Source: Leptolyngbya sp. Heron Island J
Lineage (GTDB): Bacteria; Cyanobacteriota; Cyanobacteriia; Phormidesmidales; Phormidesmidaceae
Length of the DNA stretch: 64,000 bases
Reading direction: 5' to 3'
Assembly: GCF_000482245.1 (NCBI RefSeq)
Contig: NZ_AWNH01000095.1
Location: forward strand, 42,895 to 106,894
In this document: positions 1-9,745 of the stretch, one piece after another
Layout: each line of letters opens with the position of its first letter
Position numbering within the stretch: the first letter of the stretch is position 1
Notes under the pieces: generated by a model
The model's input: the letters and a program-made list of their open reading frames with translations, nothing else
Database searches by the model: none
Told to the model about the DNA's origin: nothing
Position numbers and translations under genes: made by a program

Positions 1-118
1 TATGTCAGCCGAAAAACAACTTCTTGCAAGGGAACGCAAAGCTTTCTTTTAGAAGTTCGTGATTTCCTTTGATTTTGTTGCTTCGGCTGTCTTTTTACTT
101 AATTACCCAAGATTAATA

Positions 119-1201
119 ATGACTACTACTTTGCAAAAGCGCCAGAGTGTGTCGCTTTGGGAACGGTTTTGTCAGTGGGTTACTAGCACCGAAAATCGCC
201 TCTACGTAGGCTGGTTCGGCGTGTTGATGATTCCGACGCTGCTCACTGCTACCGCTTGTTTCATCCTTGCCTTCATCGCGGCTCCCCCTGTAGATATGGA
301 TGGCATCCGCGAGCCGGTTGCTGGTTCATTGCTGTATGGCAACAACATGATCTCGGCTAGTGTTGTTCCTTCCTCCAACGCGATTGGCCTTCACTTTTAC
401 CCTATTTGGGAAGCTGCTTCTCTCGATGAATGGCTTTACAATGGTGGCCCTTACCAACTGATTATCTTCCACTTTCTCATCGGTGTATACTCTTACATGG
501 GTCGTGAGTGGGAACTCTCTTACCGACTAGGGATGCGTCCTTGGATCTGTGTTGCTTACTCTGCGCCTGTCGCCGCAGCAACTGCAATCTTTTTAATCTA
601 CGCAATTGGCCAAGGTTCATTCTCTGACGCGATGCCTTTGGGTATTTCTGGTACGTTCAACTTCATGTTGGTGTTCCAGGCAGAGCACAACATCTTGATG
701 CACCCCTTCCATATGCTTGGTGTGGCGGGTGTCTTTGGTGGTTCCTTGTTCTCCGCTATGCACGGTTCTCTGGTAACGTCCTCCTTGGTTCGTGAGACCA
801 CTGAGACTGAGTCCCAGAACTATGGCTACAAGTTTGGTCAAGAAGAAGAGACTTACAATATCGTTGCAGCCCACGGCTACTTCGGTCGTTTGATCTTCCA
901 GTATGCTTCTTTCAACAACAGCCGTTCCTTGCACTTCTTCTTGGGTGCCTGGCCTGTGATCGGTATTTGGTTTACCGCGCTGGGTATCTCTACGATGGCA
1001 TTCAACCTAAACGGTTTCAACTTCAACCAGTCCATCCTCGACTCTCAGGGACACGTGATTAGTTCTTGGGCAGACGTCTTGACCCGCGCCAACTTGGGTA
1101 TAGAAGTGATGCACGAGCGCAACGCTCACAACTTCCCGCTTGACTTGGCCTCCGGTGAAGAAGTCCCTGTTGCGCTAAGCGCACCTGTAATTGCTTCGTA
1201 A
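119..1201 (+). CDS. psbA: Photosystem II D1 protein
   Basis: Encodes the D1 reaction-centre subunit of photosystem II, which sits in the thylakoid membrane and binds P680, pheophytin, QB and most of the Mn4Ca cluster. The 360-aa product from the ATG at 119 begins [10 protein letters not shown]; an in-frame ATT/ATG-like extension upstream is not D1-like, so I use 119. Visible key residues: Tyr161 (YZ), Asp170, Glu189, His190, His198, His215, Phe255, Ser264, His272, His332, Glu333, Asp342 and Ala344, followed by a 16-residue tail expected to be removed by CtpA. Residue 130 is Glu, as in high-light type D1. Compared with the D1 sequences I remember, residue 80 is Ala rather than Gly, 125 is Ser rather than Cys and 162 is Ala rather than Pro, so this is a divergent copy, probably one of several psbA genes in the genome. 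Confidence 0.98.
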   Translation: MTTTLQKRQSVSLWERFCQWVTSTENRLYVGWFGVLMIPTLLTATACFILAFIAAPPVDMDGIREPVAGSLLYGNNMISASVVPSSNAIGLHFYPIWEAASLDEWLYNGGPYQLIIFHFLIGVYSYMGREWELSYRLGMRPWICVAYSAPVAAATAIFLIYAIGQGSFSDAMPLGISGTFNFMLVFQAEHNILMHPFHMLGVAGVFGGSLFSAMHGSLVTSSLVRETTETESQNYGYKFGQEEETYNIVAAHGYFGRLIFQYASFNNSRSLHFFLGAWPVIGIWFTALGISTMAFNLNGFNFNQSILDSQGHVISSWADVLTRANLGIEVMHERNAHNFPLDLASGEEVPVALSAPVIAS

Positions 1202-1245
1202 TCGTCATTTAATAATGACACCGCCATGAGCTTTAGCTAGCTCGC

Positions 1246-1292
1246 AAAAGCCCCCCGTACGCCGTCTTTTGATGGCAGTGCGGGGGGCTTGC
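1246..1292 (+). terminator. Rho-independent-type terminator after psbA
   Basis: A 10-bp perfect GC-rich stem, AAGCCCCCCG at 1248-1257 against CGGGGGGCTT at 1281-1290, lies about 45 bp after the psbA stop. It is followed by a T-containing but not homopolymeric tract. It should end the psbA transcript and insulate the efflux genes. Confidence 0.8.
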
Positions 1293-1351
1293 TTTATATG
1301 CAAGTCTAGACGCGTATTATATTATTCTGAAATGCCTGAATAACAAGGATT

Positions 1352-1390
1352 AGACGCTCTGTAGACGGCCTGAGACGCTTTGGAGACGCC
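1352..1390 (+). repeat. Phased AGACG repeats upstream of the efflux operon
   Basis: AGACGC/AGACGG occurs four times, starting at 1352, 1363, 1373 and 1384, that is every 10-11 bp (one DNA helical turn). The block is about 80 bp before the HlyD start codon. It may be a regulator-binding array or only a small sequence expansion; no regulator gene is adjacent. Confidence 0.5.
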
Positions 1391-1467
1391 CATCTAACTA
1401 TGGTGGAACTAGCCAAACAGATGACGCTCCATCATCTGTTGCTTACCATTGACATCACACCAGTTCC

Positions 1468-2958
1468 ATGAATGATGAAAACCCTAAGTCTCAATCTCCG
1501 TTGTCTTCTCAGAGTCTGGAACGCGTTCAAGAAATTCAGTCGCCTGATGTAGAACAGCCACAGGATGAAAATGCTCCACCTGCTAAACCTTCCCCATGGA
1601 AACTAAAAAAGCCCCTGTGGCCAGTGATTACTTTGGCCATGTTGGTGTTAGCTGGCTTTACAGGTTGGAAAGTGTATCAAGGGTGGCAGCAACCATCGTC
1701 CACTGAAACAGCTGAAATCAGCCCAACCCAGCTGCCGGTGCGAGTCACCCGCGCTCAACAAGGCCTTGCCCAGGCTTGGGTCTTTGATGAAGGGATTTCT
1801 CTGCCGGTTCAGCTCAGGGTCTTGAACTTCTATGCCAATGGTGACATTACCTATGTGGCAAAAAATAATGGCGTTGCTCTTAAGGAAGGGGACTTTGTTT
1901 CCCGTGGTCAGCTGTTAGCCACGATAGATGACCGCCGACAGACGTCCAGTATGGTGACATCAGAGGCTGATATTCAAGTAGCCCTTAACCAGCGCGATCA
2001 GTCACAAGCTTCGGTCCTGCAAGCTAAGGCCGAGCTGGCTAAGGCTGAATCTGACTTAGCACTGGCCCAAACTGAATACCAGCGTTACCAATCGTTATTT
2101 GCACAAGGAGCAGTATCGGCCAGCTCACGGGATGTCTATCGCAATCGTGTAGATCAGGCCCAGGCTGCCTTCAAAATTGCTCAGCAAACAATTGCATCTG
2201 CTGAAGATAATGTGCGTGTGGCCGAGTCCTCTATTCAATCCGCTCAGGCTCGCCGTAATCAAACCGTAGTGGATTTGGAAGATACTCAGCTAGTTTCTCC
2301 TATTGATGGTGTGATTGCCTACATCAATATTCAAGAAGGAGAGTATTGGAACTCCCAATACCTCAATGTCAGTGGTGCTCAAGAGTTAATTGAAACAGCT
2401 CCCATTGTTGTTGTGGATCCGTCTACTTACGAAGTGGAACTAGAACTTCAGGCTGATGATGCCAATGCGGTGCGCGCTGGTCAGCGAGCCTATGTAGTTT
2501 TAGAAGAAGATGTGAGTGCTGCTCAAGCCAGCGGAGTCAGTCAGCAAGACTTGTTGTCAATTGCTAAACAGCGGGGCAGTGAAGGACGCGTTTTTGCCAT
2601 TAGCCCATCCCAGACGCCAGGTAGTCGCGGTACTAAGATTGTTATTCGAGATTTCCAGCAGGTGCGTAATCTCAAAGTGGGTGCTCGGGCCTACGTGTGG
2701 ATTGAAACAGAGGCCAATTCAGATGCAACCGTTCTGCCCTTAGGGTCTGTGCTTTCTCGGGGACAAGACTTTTTTGCATTTGTTGTTGGGGAGGACAGCA
2801 CGGTACAGAGACGTCGCGTCACCGTAGGTGTGGAGGGCCTCGCTGGGACAGAAGTGTTGTCTGGAGTGGAGCCTGGCGAGCTAGTAGTTACTGATGGCCA
2901 AAATCGTTTGGTGGATGGTACCCCTGTCGAAATTATTAATCAGGAGGAAGTACAGTGA
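1468..2958 (+). CDS. HlyD/AcrA-type periplasmic adaptor of an RND efflux pump
   Basis: Membrane-fusion protein expected to link the RND pump encoded next to it with an outer-membrane channel. The 496-aa protein has a Pro-rich cytosolic N-terminus, one membrane segment at about residues 50-68, a lipoyl-type half-motif near 120-150 (around GDFVSRGQLLATIDD), an Ala/Gln-rich coiled-coil hairpin at about 155-270, the second lipoyl half (VSPIDGVIAYINIQEGEY) and beta-barrel domains to the C-terminus. The stop codon overlaps the GTG start of the RND gene (GTGA), so the two are translationally coupled. The substrate cannot be told from sequence. Confidence 0.9.
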   Translation: MNDENPKSQSPLSSQSLERVQEIQSPDVEQPQDENAPPAKPSPWKLKKPLWPVITLAMLVLAGFTGWKVYQGWQQPSSTETAEISPTQLPVRVTRAQQGLAQAWVFDEGISLPVQLRVLNFYANGDITYVAKNNGVALKEGDFVSRGQLLATIDDRRQTSSMVTSEADIQVALNQRDQSQASVLQAKAELAKAESDLALAQTEYQRYQSLFAQGAVSASSRDVYRNRVDQAQAAFKIAQQTIASAEDNVRVAESSIQSAQARRNQTVVDLEDTQLVSPIDGVIAYINIQEGEYWNSQYLNVSGAQELIETAPIVVVDPSTYEVELELQADDANAVRAGQRAYVVLEEDVSAAQASGVSQQDLLSIAKQRGSEGRVFAISPSQTPGSRGTKIVIRDFQQVRNLKVGARAYVWIETEANSDATVLPLGSVLSRGQDFFAFVVGEDSTVQRRRVTVGVEGLAGTEVLSGVEPGELVVTDGQNRLVDGTPVEIINQEEVQ

Positions 2959-5900
2959 GTCCTCAGGAGTTGTCGAACACCCCATCAGATAATGTGACCA
3001 GCATTGCATCCGATAACAGAGGTGAGCAGCCATCAGTCCCTGCCTGGATGACATTCTTTTTTACCCGCCAGATTTTTGCCATTCTACTCTGCTTTATGCT
3101 GATGATGGGCGGGCTGATGGGGTATTTCTCCATGGTGAAGGAGGGAGACCCTGATATTAAGATTGCCCGTGCGCTGATTACTACAGTTTGGCCGGGTACC
3201 GATGCAGAAACTATCGAAAATCAGGTTACCGACAAAATTGAAGAAGAGATTAAAAGTCTCCAGGGGTTGGATGACTTTACCAGTGCTACCTTTAATTCCT
3301 TCTCGATTATTAATGTTGCCTTTAAGGCCGAATCCCCTGTGGCTGAGTCGATTCAACAACTGCGCGGTAAGCTGGATGATTCTGAACCTGAACTGCCGTT
3401 AGAGGCTACTGGGCGAGAAAAGCCGGAATTTGAACAGCTTTCACAGCAGGATGCGCCAGTTCTCTCTCTAGCCCTAACCGGAGACAATCTGGATATTACC
3501 ATTCTCAGTCAGGTTGCTGAAGACTTACAAGAACGGCTGGAGTCGGTTAAAAATGTGCGCGAGGTCGATCTGTCAGGGCGACGTGAAGATGTTATCCATG
3601 TGCAGATGCTACCCAGTCGTTTAACAACCTTAGGGATTTCCGCCACCCAGGTGGGCAGTGCCATTGAAGGGAGCAATATTGACACCTCCTGGGACTTAGT
3701 GCGGGATGACAAAATTGGTGCTCAAGTCAGGCTATATGGTCGCTTTCGTACGTTGGAGGATTTGAGCAGCCTGCCGGTTGCTCGGCTGAATGATAATCGT
3801 GTGGTGCGCTTAGCTGAGGTGGCTGATGTTTATCAAGGTCTGGAGCGAGAAACCAATCGTGCTGACGTCAGCTGGCAGGGGGCTGAATTTTCACCCACCA
3901 TCGTGCTGGATGTGGTGAAAGTGGCCGGTAGTGATACGACCCAGGTGGTTAATGGTGCCCTTGCTGCTATGGAATCTGCCCGTGAAGATCCTGAGCTATG
4001 GCCCCATGGTATGGACTATCGCGTTCTCAACAGTGATGCCAACAAAATTCAGACTGAGCTGAATGATTTGGGTAGCAACGTTTTGCAAGCGTCGCTCTGT
4101 GTCTTTGCCATTCTCTTTGTGGCCCTCACCTGGCGCGAGGCGCTGATTGCTGGATTAGCCATTCCCCTGACGTTTTCAGGGGCGATTTTCTTTCTGTGGA
4201 TGATGGGGTATACCCTCAACACCATGGTGATGATTGGTATGATCCTGGCGTTGGGCCTGCTGGTGGATGTGTTTATCCTGATGCTGGAGGGAATGCACAA
4301 TGGTCTATATATTGAGGGACTAACCTTTGCTCAAGCGGCGATTAAAACCGTAAAGACCTATGCGGCTCCTGCGTTTTCAGGCCAGTTGACGACCATTTTA
4401 GCCATGGCTCCACTGATGGCGATCGCAGGTACCATGGGCAAGTTTGTGCGCCTGATTCCCATCAGTGCCATTACCTGTTTGGTGTTGAGCTATGTAATTG
4501 CCTTACTAGTTGTTGTGCCCCTCTCTAAATTCTTGCTAGATAATGTGCAGGATAAGGGCGATGCTAAAACTTTTGTCGATCGCCTGACTGAAGAGGTTTC
4601 TAAAAAGTTTGCCCAGTGGAGCTTAAAGGTCACGGTGCCCAATCGGCGGGTGGCTCGTCTATGGACAGCTAGCACAATTGCTTTGTTTGTATTGGCCATG
4701 GTGTTGTTCACGGGGTTACCATCTGCCCTATTTCCAGATGCGGAGGGGCGTAAGCTCAGCATTAATGTGGAATTACCGCCAGCCACCACGCTGACCCGTT
4801 CCCAAGAGGTGGCTGATCGCATGGGTGAATTTGTTCGTAACTATAGTGACCCTAACGGAGAAAAAGTCTTCGAAAGTGTAGTGAAACTGGTGGGTCAGCG
4901 CAGTAATTTGGTCGCTTCTAGTGAGATCAAACCCACCAATGCCGACTACTTTGTTGGTTTATCGACAATGTTCGTCGAACGACCTCAGCGAGACCGTGAC
5001 TCCTTTGAATATGCTCGCGATCTCAGACGGGAGATCAACAACACCATCCTACGGGATTATCCAGGAGCCATCTTAGCGGTTCAATATGAGCGTACCGGGG
5101 GCGGTGAAGACCCCATCCAAGTAGAACTCTATGGTAAAGATCTGCAAACCCTACGGGAGATCTCTGGTCAGGTGCAGCAGGCATTGCGGGAGATTCCCGG
5201 AACCATGGATGTGCGGGATGACCTTGGTAACTTACGGGAAGATTACAAGTTTGTGCCTAAACGAGAGGCCTTAGATTTTTATGGCATTAGTCAAGAAGAT
5301 TTGGGGGTCCAGGGGCGCTATCTAATGATTGACAATGAGGTGGGTGACTTTTCTGTGGGCAGTGGCGAAGAAGACCTGGAAATTCGTTTGAGTACCCGAT
5401 GGCCCTCTCAAAATGGCGAGGTGGGTGGACCGGCTCGGCTCGATGAATTTGCCACCATGCGTTTTATCACACCTGATGGTGAGGCGCTGCCTGCCAATGC
5501 TTTATTGGAACCGGTACAGGGGGCTGTGCCTCTTTCCATCACCCATCGCGATACCCAACGCAGCGTCACAGTGTTGGCTAAAGTGATTCCTGGTCAGGGC
5601 TACTATGACAGTCAGATCTTGGCTGAACTTGTGCCCCATCTGGAGGCCATGCAGTACGATTCCGCCGCTCCCAAGAATCCTGATCGCTGGCCCAGGGGGT
5701 ATACCTATAAGTTTGGCGGTGATGCCGATACCAGTAGTGAAACCTTTGGTTCGGCAGGGCAGATGTTAGTGGTGGCCATCTTTCTAGTGTTTGCGGTGCT
5801 GGTGCTCCAGTTTGGTTCCTATACTCAGCCGGTGATTATTATTCTCACCATTCCCTTTGCTCTGATTGGGACAATTGTTGGTTATGTTGTGCTCAATCTA

Positions 5901-6242
5901 CCGTTTTCGTTCCCAACCGCCATTGGTATTATTTCTCTCACAGGCATTGTGGTAAATAATGCAATTGTCATGGTGGACACCATGAATGAGCGCCGCAGAG
6001 AGGGCTGGGATGTACGCCATGCAGCGGCTCTGGGTGCTAGCGATCGACTACGCCCCATTGTGACAACGTCGATCACAACTGTGATTGGTTTGATTCCGTT
6101 GGCGCTGAGTGATGCGAAATGGTTTCCGTTGTGTATGGCGATCATTTTTGGACTGATGTCGGCGACGTTGATTGCTCTGTTGGTTGTGCCGGGGCTTTAC
6201 TTGCAGTTGACTCCCAGGACCCCAAAAGAGTCTGGTGCATAA
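2955..6242 (+). CDS. RND-family efflux transporter, inner-membrane pump
   Basis: A 1095-aa resistance-nodulation-division transporter with the usual two-fold architecture: one membrane helix at about 35-55, a large periplasmic porter loop, a helix bundle at about 375-550, a second helix near 570, a second porter loop and a final helix bundle at about 930-1090. A strong Shine-Dalgarno (AGGAGG at 2942-2947) precedes the GTG start, which overlaps the HlyD gene. In the TM4 proton-relay position the sequence reads GLLVDVFILMLEG, with one Asp where AcrB-type pumps have two, as in several metal or other non-AcrB RND groups. The last 183 codons are duplicated at 9746-10297. It is probably a drug, lipid or metal exporter; substrate unknown. 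Confidence 0.92.
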   Translation: MSPQELSNTPSDNVTSIASDNRGEQPSVPAWMTFFFTRQIFAILLCFMLMMGGLMGYFSMVKEGDPDIKIARALITTVWPGTDAETIENQVTDKIEEEIKSLQGLDDFTSATFNSFSIINVAFKAESPVAESIQQLRGKLDDSEPELPLEATGREKPEFEQLSQQDAPVLSLALTGDNLDITILSQVAEDLQERLESVKNVREVDLSGRREDVIHVQMLPSRLTTLGISATQVGSAIEGSNIDTSWDLVRDDKIGAQVRLYGRFRTLEDLSSLPVARLNDNRVVRLAEVADVYQGLERETNRADVSWQGAEFSPTIVLDVVKVAGSDTTQVVNGALAAMESAREDPELWPHGMDYRVLNSDANKIQTELNDLGSNVLQASLCVFAILFVALTWREALIAGLAIPLTFSGAIFFLWMMGYTLNTMVMIGMILALGLLVDVFILMLEGMHNGLYIEGLTFAQAAIKTVKTYAAPAFSGQLTTILAMAPLMAIAGTMGKFVRLIPISAITCLVLSYVIALLVVVPLSKFLLDNVQDKGDAKTFVDRLTEEVSKKFAQWSLKVTVPNRRVARLWTASTIALFVLAMVLFTGLPSALFPDAEGRKLSINVELPPATTLTRSQEVADRMGEFVRNYSDPNGEKVFESVVKLVGQRSNLVASSEIKPTNADYFVGLSTMFVERPQRDRDSFEYARDLRREINNTILRDYPGAILAVQYERTGGGEDPIQVELYGKDLQTLREISGQVQQALREIPGTMDVRDDLGNLREDYKFVPKREALDFYGISQEDLGVQGRYLMIDNEVGDFSVGSGEEDLEIRLSTRWPSQNGEVGGPARLDEFATMRFITPDGEALPANALLEPVQGAVPLSITHRDTQRSVTVLAKVIPGQGYYDSQILAELVPHLEAMQYDSAAPKNPDRWPRGYTYKFGGDADTSSETFGSAGQMLVVAIFLVFAVLVLQFGSYTQPVIIILTIPFALIGTIVGYVVLNLPFSFPTAIGIISLTGIVVNNAIVMVDTMNERRREGWDVRHAAALGASDRLRPIVTTSITTVIGLIPLALSDAKWFPLCMAIIFGLMSATLIALLVVPGLYLQLTPRTPKESGA

Positions 6243-6381
6243 GACATTCTATGGGTGAAATTTTGCCTTAGAATTTCTTCTCCTTAAGAAGATCGTGCCA
6301 GTGAACTCAATGTTTAGAAATATTGGTGCTGATGTGAATGTTATCCAGGCCCTCAAATTCCCCAAGATTCTTTTTTGAACT

Positions 6382-7779
6382 ATGATTCTTTCTTCACTTT
6401 CTGTTGTCACGAGTTCTGTGCTTACTCCGCTGCTGGCTTCAGCTGTCGGAGCTGAAAGCGAGTTCTATGCTAAAGCGTTAGCCGCAGCCGTTGCATTGGT
6501 GACCGTTGTCGTTTTTCTGTTTGCTCAGCTTTTTGGCGAACTTGCTATTCGCTTGAGTTTGCCTGCAGTTCTAGGAGAACTGATTGCTGGTTTTATTCTG
6601 GGTGTTTCAGGTATTCATTGTATTGTTTTGGGTAATGGGGGGGAAGTTGCTGATTGGACCGTGGCCGCTGTTCAGCTAATTTCTGGTAGTGACACTACGA
6701 CAATTCAAGAAGTCTTTGCGGGTCCGATAAGGATTTTACTGAATCAATATGCCGATCTTGGTGTGGGGGTTCTACTCTTTAAGATTGGTCTGGAAGCTGA
6801 TCTCGAAGAGTTAATCAAGGTGGGTCCCCAGGCGGCATCGGTAGCTGTGGCAGGTGTGATTCTCCCGTTTGTAGCCGGGTTTGTGGGTCTGACTTCGATC
6901 TTTCATCTATCTGCGATCGCATCAATTTTTGCAGCGGCAGCACTAACGGCCACAAGTATCGGCATCACCTCTCGGATCATGCAAGATATGGGAGTATTGA
7001 ACACCAAGGAAGGGCAAATTATTCTCGGTGCTGCCGTTTTAGACGATATTCTTGGCATTGCCATTTTAGCGGTGGCCATTGGTATTGCCGAGCATGGAAC
7101 AGTGGAGATTTCTAGCGTCATTGGCACAATTGTCAGCGCTACACTTTTTGTAATATCAGCCATTGTCCTGAATAAGTTTTTTGGTCCCCGCTATATCAAC
7201 TTTCTGGACAAATTCAGTAACCCGTATAGTGTGCTAATCGGTTCCATTATCTTTCTATCGTTGATGGGCACGATTGCTAATGTGATTGGCTTGGAAGAAA
7301 TTCTGGGTTGTTTTGCAGCCGGTATAATTCTTGGCAATACAAAAGCAACGGCGGCTTTAGAGAAGGCCTGCGAGCCTTTGGTTGCTCTATTTGCAACGGT
7401 ATTCTTTGTGTCCATTGGGGCCAAAACTGACTTGAGTGTCCTGAACTTGGCGAATCCTGAGAGTCGAACTGGTTTAGTGATAGCAGCATTCCTAATTGTG
7501 ATTGCCATTCTGGGCAAACTAGCCGCTGGATATTTTGTCTTTTCTAAAGAGAATGTGAATCGGCTAGCCATTGGTACTGGCATGGTGCCACGGGGAGAAG
7601 TTGGTTTAGTATTTGCAGGTCTGGGGGCCGCCACAGGGACATTAACAGGGTCCCTAAATGTTGCCATTGTGTTGATGGTGATTGTCACCACATTTGTGGC
7701 TCCTCCTATGCTGCGATGGGTCTTTGCGAGCAAGCAGGCGTCTGCAGTGACGCAGAAAAAGCAGACCGTTTTGAAATAA
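6382..7779 (+). CDS. CPA2-type cation/proton antiporter
   Basis: A 465-aa, almost entirely hydrophobic protein of the monovalent cation:proton antiporter-2 family (NapA/KefB-like), exchanging Na+ or K+ for H+ across the plasma or thylakoid membrane. About 12-13 membrane helices can be traced. The signature segment AALTATSIGITSRI followed by GAAVLDDILGIAI carries the ion-binding Asp pair expected in the core. A late FVSIGAKTDLS and PRGEVGLVFAG are also typical of the family. No C-terminal TrkA/RCK domain is present, so it is a short, unregulated-type member. It starts at the ATG at 6382, 139 bp after the RND gene; cotranscription is possible but not shown. Confidence 0.9.
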   Translation: MILSSLSVVTSSVLTPLLASAVGAESEFYAKALAAAVALVTVVVFLFAQLFGELAIRLSLPAVLGELIAGFILGVSGIHCIVLGNGGEVADWTVAAVQLISGSDTTTIQEVFAGPIRILLNQYADLGVGVLLFKIGLEADLEELIKVGPQAASVAVAGVILPFVAGFVGLTSIFHLSAIASIFAAAALTATSIGITSRIMQDMGVLNTKEGQIILGAAVLDDILGIAILAVAIGIAEHGTVEISSVIGTIVSATLFVISAIVLNKFFGPRYINFLDKFSNPYSVLIGSIIFLSLMGTIANVIGLEEILGCFAAGIILGNTKATAALEKACEPLVALFATVFFVSIGAKTDLSVLNLANPESRTGLVIAAFLIVIAILGKLAAGYFVFSKENVNRLAIGTGMVPRGEVGLVFAGLGAATGTLTGSLNVAIVLMVIVTTFVAPPMLRWVFASKQASAVTQKKQTVLK

Positions 7780-7829
7780 ATCGTAAAACCCGAATCGGCG
7801 GTATCTGTCTATCCAAATAAACCCAGGAA

Positions 7830-9572
7830 ATGACAATGCATTTTAGAACAGGTTATCCCAAAGTGATCCGGCGGTTAGTGAAAGCTACGGTTTCAGGTGT
7901 ACTTTCAGGAATGATCGTCACCTTGCCCGTTCGCTCAGCAGATAAACTTTATGTTGACTATGGTGTTTTGGGACGACAGATTTCAGTCTCATCCCTTGAA
8001 ACATTTGCCACATATGGCACCATAGAGACTGAACTAGCCCCCTATCTGAATCAGATTTCACCAGAAAATCGCCAAGAACTTCAGCGTGTCTTGAATACCC
8101 CTCTCTTAGCTTTAGGGGACGGTATCCCTGAGGAAATAGGCAATCCGTTTGTGCTGTCTCAATGGCTGTATTCTCCTATTGGAGAATTCGTTTTAGCGAC
8201 AGTTGGACAGCTGATTCAAACCGAAGGTCATCAAAATGGTCGGCAGGCAATTCGAGGTGCGATGGTTTTAGCAGCGGCTGATCCAGCGGGTCTATCGCTG
8301 ATCAATATTCTGCGGTTTTACCCCACAAACGGGGTCAGGCTAGATTTGCGACAGATTTTGGCAGTATCGGATGCCATTAGAACGAATATTGAGGCTACTG
8401 ACCGTTTAGTAAAAGCAACTATCCAACAGTCTGTTGCGACTGCTGCCACTGAGCCTACGCTAGACTATCAGGCGCTACCGATGTTGGCGGACGTGTCTCG
8501 GTTTGAAGTGGTTCAGCAATCGCTGATGTTGGTGGATCGCGATCGCAACCGCACCTACCCCACTGACCTCTATCTCCCTGCCGACCTCAGTGCCGTTCCC
8601 GGACCAATACCAGTGATGGTGTTTTCCCATGGCTACGGAGAGACTCGCACCAACCCAGATGCTGTAGCCGCTGCTCGCAGCTTAGCTGCCAATGGCTTTG
8701 TGGTTGCTGTGCCCGAGCACATTGGCAGCAACGCAGCCTATCAGGATGATTTGGCCCTGGGACTAAACCGTGAATCTTTTGATGTCATGGAGTTTATCAA
8801 TCGCCCTCTGGATATTCGGTTTCTCCTTGACACTCTAGAAGAGAAAAACAAAACTGATTTTCAGGAACGGCTACAGCTCGATCGAGTCGGTCTGGTCGGG
8901 TATTCGTTTGGGGGGTACACCGTATTAGCAGCCGCTGGGGCAACCGTTGATGTGGAACTCCTAGAGCAACAGTGTGATCTAGACGCCGATTTTGTGCCTG
9001 ACAATGTCAATATTGCCCTGCTGATTCAATGCCGATTGCTAGAGCTACAAGCTTCTCCCCAGGTGCTGCAACAGCTGCTCGATGGTAGCCTGGCCGATGA
9101 GCGCATTGCCTCGGTGTTTGCGCTCTCTCCATTGAGTAATCTGTTTGGAGACAAGGGTATGGGGAACATTCAAATGCCAGTGGTGATTGTGGGCGGGGCC
9201 TATGATATTGCCACACCCATTGTGCAAGAGCAGCTAGCGGCTTTCCAGGGGCTTACCGTTTCTGAAAAGTATTTTTACCTGGCCCAAAATCTATCTCACA
9301 CCTCTGCTCTGACGCGGGCGATCCTGGACCTGGCGTATCCCAGAAGTGGCATTGTAGAACGCTTTAACGCCAGTGAACAATGGTTGTTTAATCTGATGGT
9401 AACGCTGTTGATTGCCCACGGTCAGGTCTCTTTAATGGGGGATGAAACCTACACCCCCTATCTAACCGCTGCCTATGTGGAGGCCGTTAGCGTAGAGCCC
9501 ACCAGGCTGCATTTACTCAGGTTTTTGCCACCGTGCTTGTCAAGGCGGCCAGCTCAATGTGTTGAAAATTAG
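7830..9572 (+). CDS. DUF1400 alpha/beta hydrolase, C-terminus probably altered
   Basis: Cyanobacterial two-domain protein: a signal-type N-terminus ending near PVRSA, then a DUF1400 domain (about 30-150, from LYVDYGVLGRQISVSSLETF), then a dienelactone-hydrolase/PAF-acetylhydrolase-like alpha/beta-hydrolase fold. The nucleophile is Ser359 in GYSFGGY. SHGYGE near residue 267 supplies the oxyanion region. DIATP and LSHTSAL are the likely Asp and His positions. Substrate unknown, perhaps an ester in the periplasm. Family members normally end shortly after a sequence like YVEAVSVEPTRLHLL. Here the reading frame continues into about 15 unrelated residues and stops at 9572 next to a chimeric pseudogene, so the natural end may have been replaced by rearrangement. 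Confidence 0.85.
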   Translation: MTMHFRTGYPKVIRRLVKATVSGVLSGMIVTLPVRSADKLYVDYGVLGRQISVSSLETFATYGTIETELAPYLNQISPENRQELQRVLNTPLLALGDGIPEEIGNPFVLSQWLYSPIGEFVLATVGQLIQTEGHQNGRQAIRGAMVLAAADPAGLSLINILRFYPTNGVRLDLRQILAVSDAIRTNIEATDRLVKATIQQSVATAATEPTLDYQALPMLADVSRFEVVQQSLMLVDRDRNRTYPTDLYLPADLSAVPGPIPVMVFSHGYGETRTNPDAVAAARSLAANGFVVAVPEHIGSNAAYQDDLALGLNRESFDVMEFINRPLDIRFLLDTLEEKNKTDFQERLQLDRVGLVGYSFGGYTVLAAAGATVDVELLEQQCDLDADFVPDNVNIALLIQCRLLELQASPQVLQQLLDGSLADERIASVFALSPLSNLFGDKGMGNIQMPVVIVGGAYDIATPIVQEQLAAFQGLTVSEKYFYLAQNLSHTSALTRAILDLAYPRSGIVERFNASEQWLFNLMVTLLIAHGQVSLMGDETYTPYLTAAYVEAVSVEPTRLHLLRFLPPCLSRRPAQCVEN

Positions 9573-9745
9573 CGTCAGCCGAGAATTTCGGCTACAGTCT
9601 TTGACGTGGTTAATGAACAAACTGATTGCGCACTCTACTCAGTACAGACATATTTATACAACCCAAGGTTTGGAAGAAATTGCCGCCTGGTTACCGCCGG
9701 GAAAACTCTCTAGTAATCTGCTTGAGTTATTGAAGATGGCCTCGG
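9559..9745 (+). pseudogene. GNAT acetyltransferase fragment
   Basis: The translated segment contains HIYTTQGLEEIAAWLPPGK, which matches the N-terminal half of cyanobacterial GNAT-family N-acetyltransferases (a conserved aromatic-Leu-Pro-Pro-Gly turn). The first about 50 residues and the whole acetyl-CoA-binding half are missing. The fragment runs directly into the RND duplicate at about 9746, so it is a dead remnant left by recombination. Confidence 0.6.

Noticed and set aside
59..118. 20-residue N-terminal extension of D1
   Set aside because: Not D1-like. The universal MTTTLQ start is at 119.
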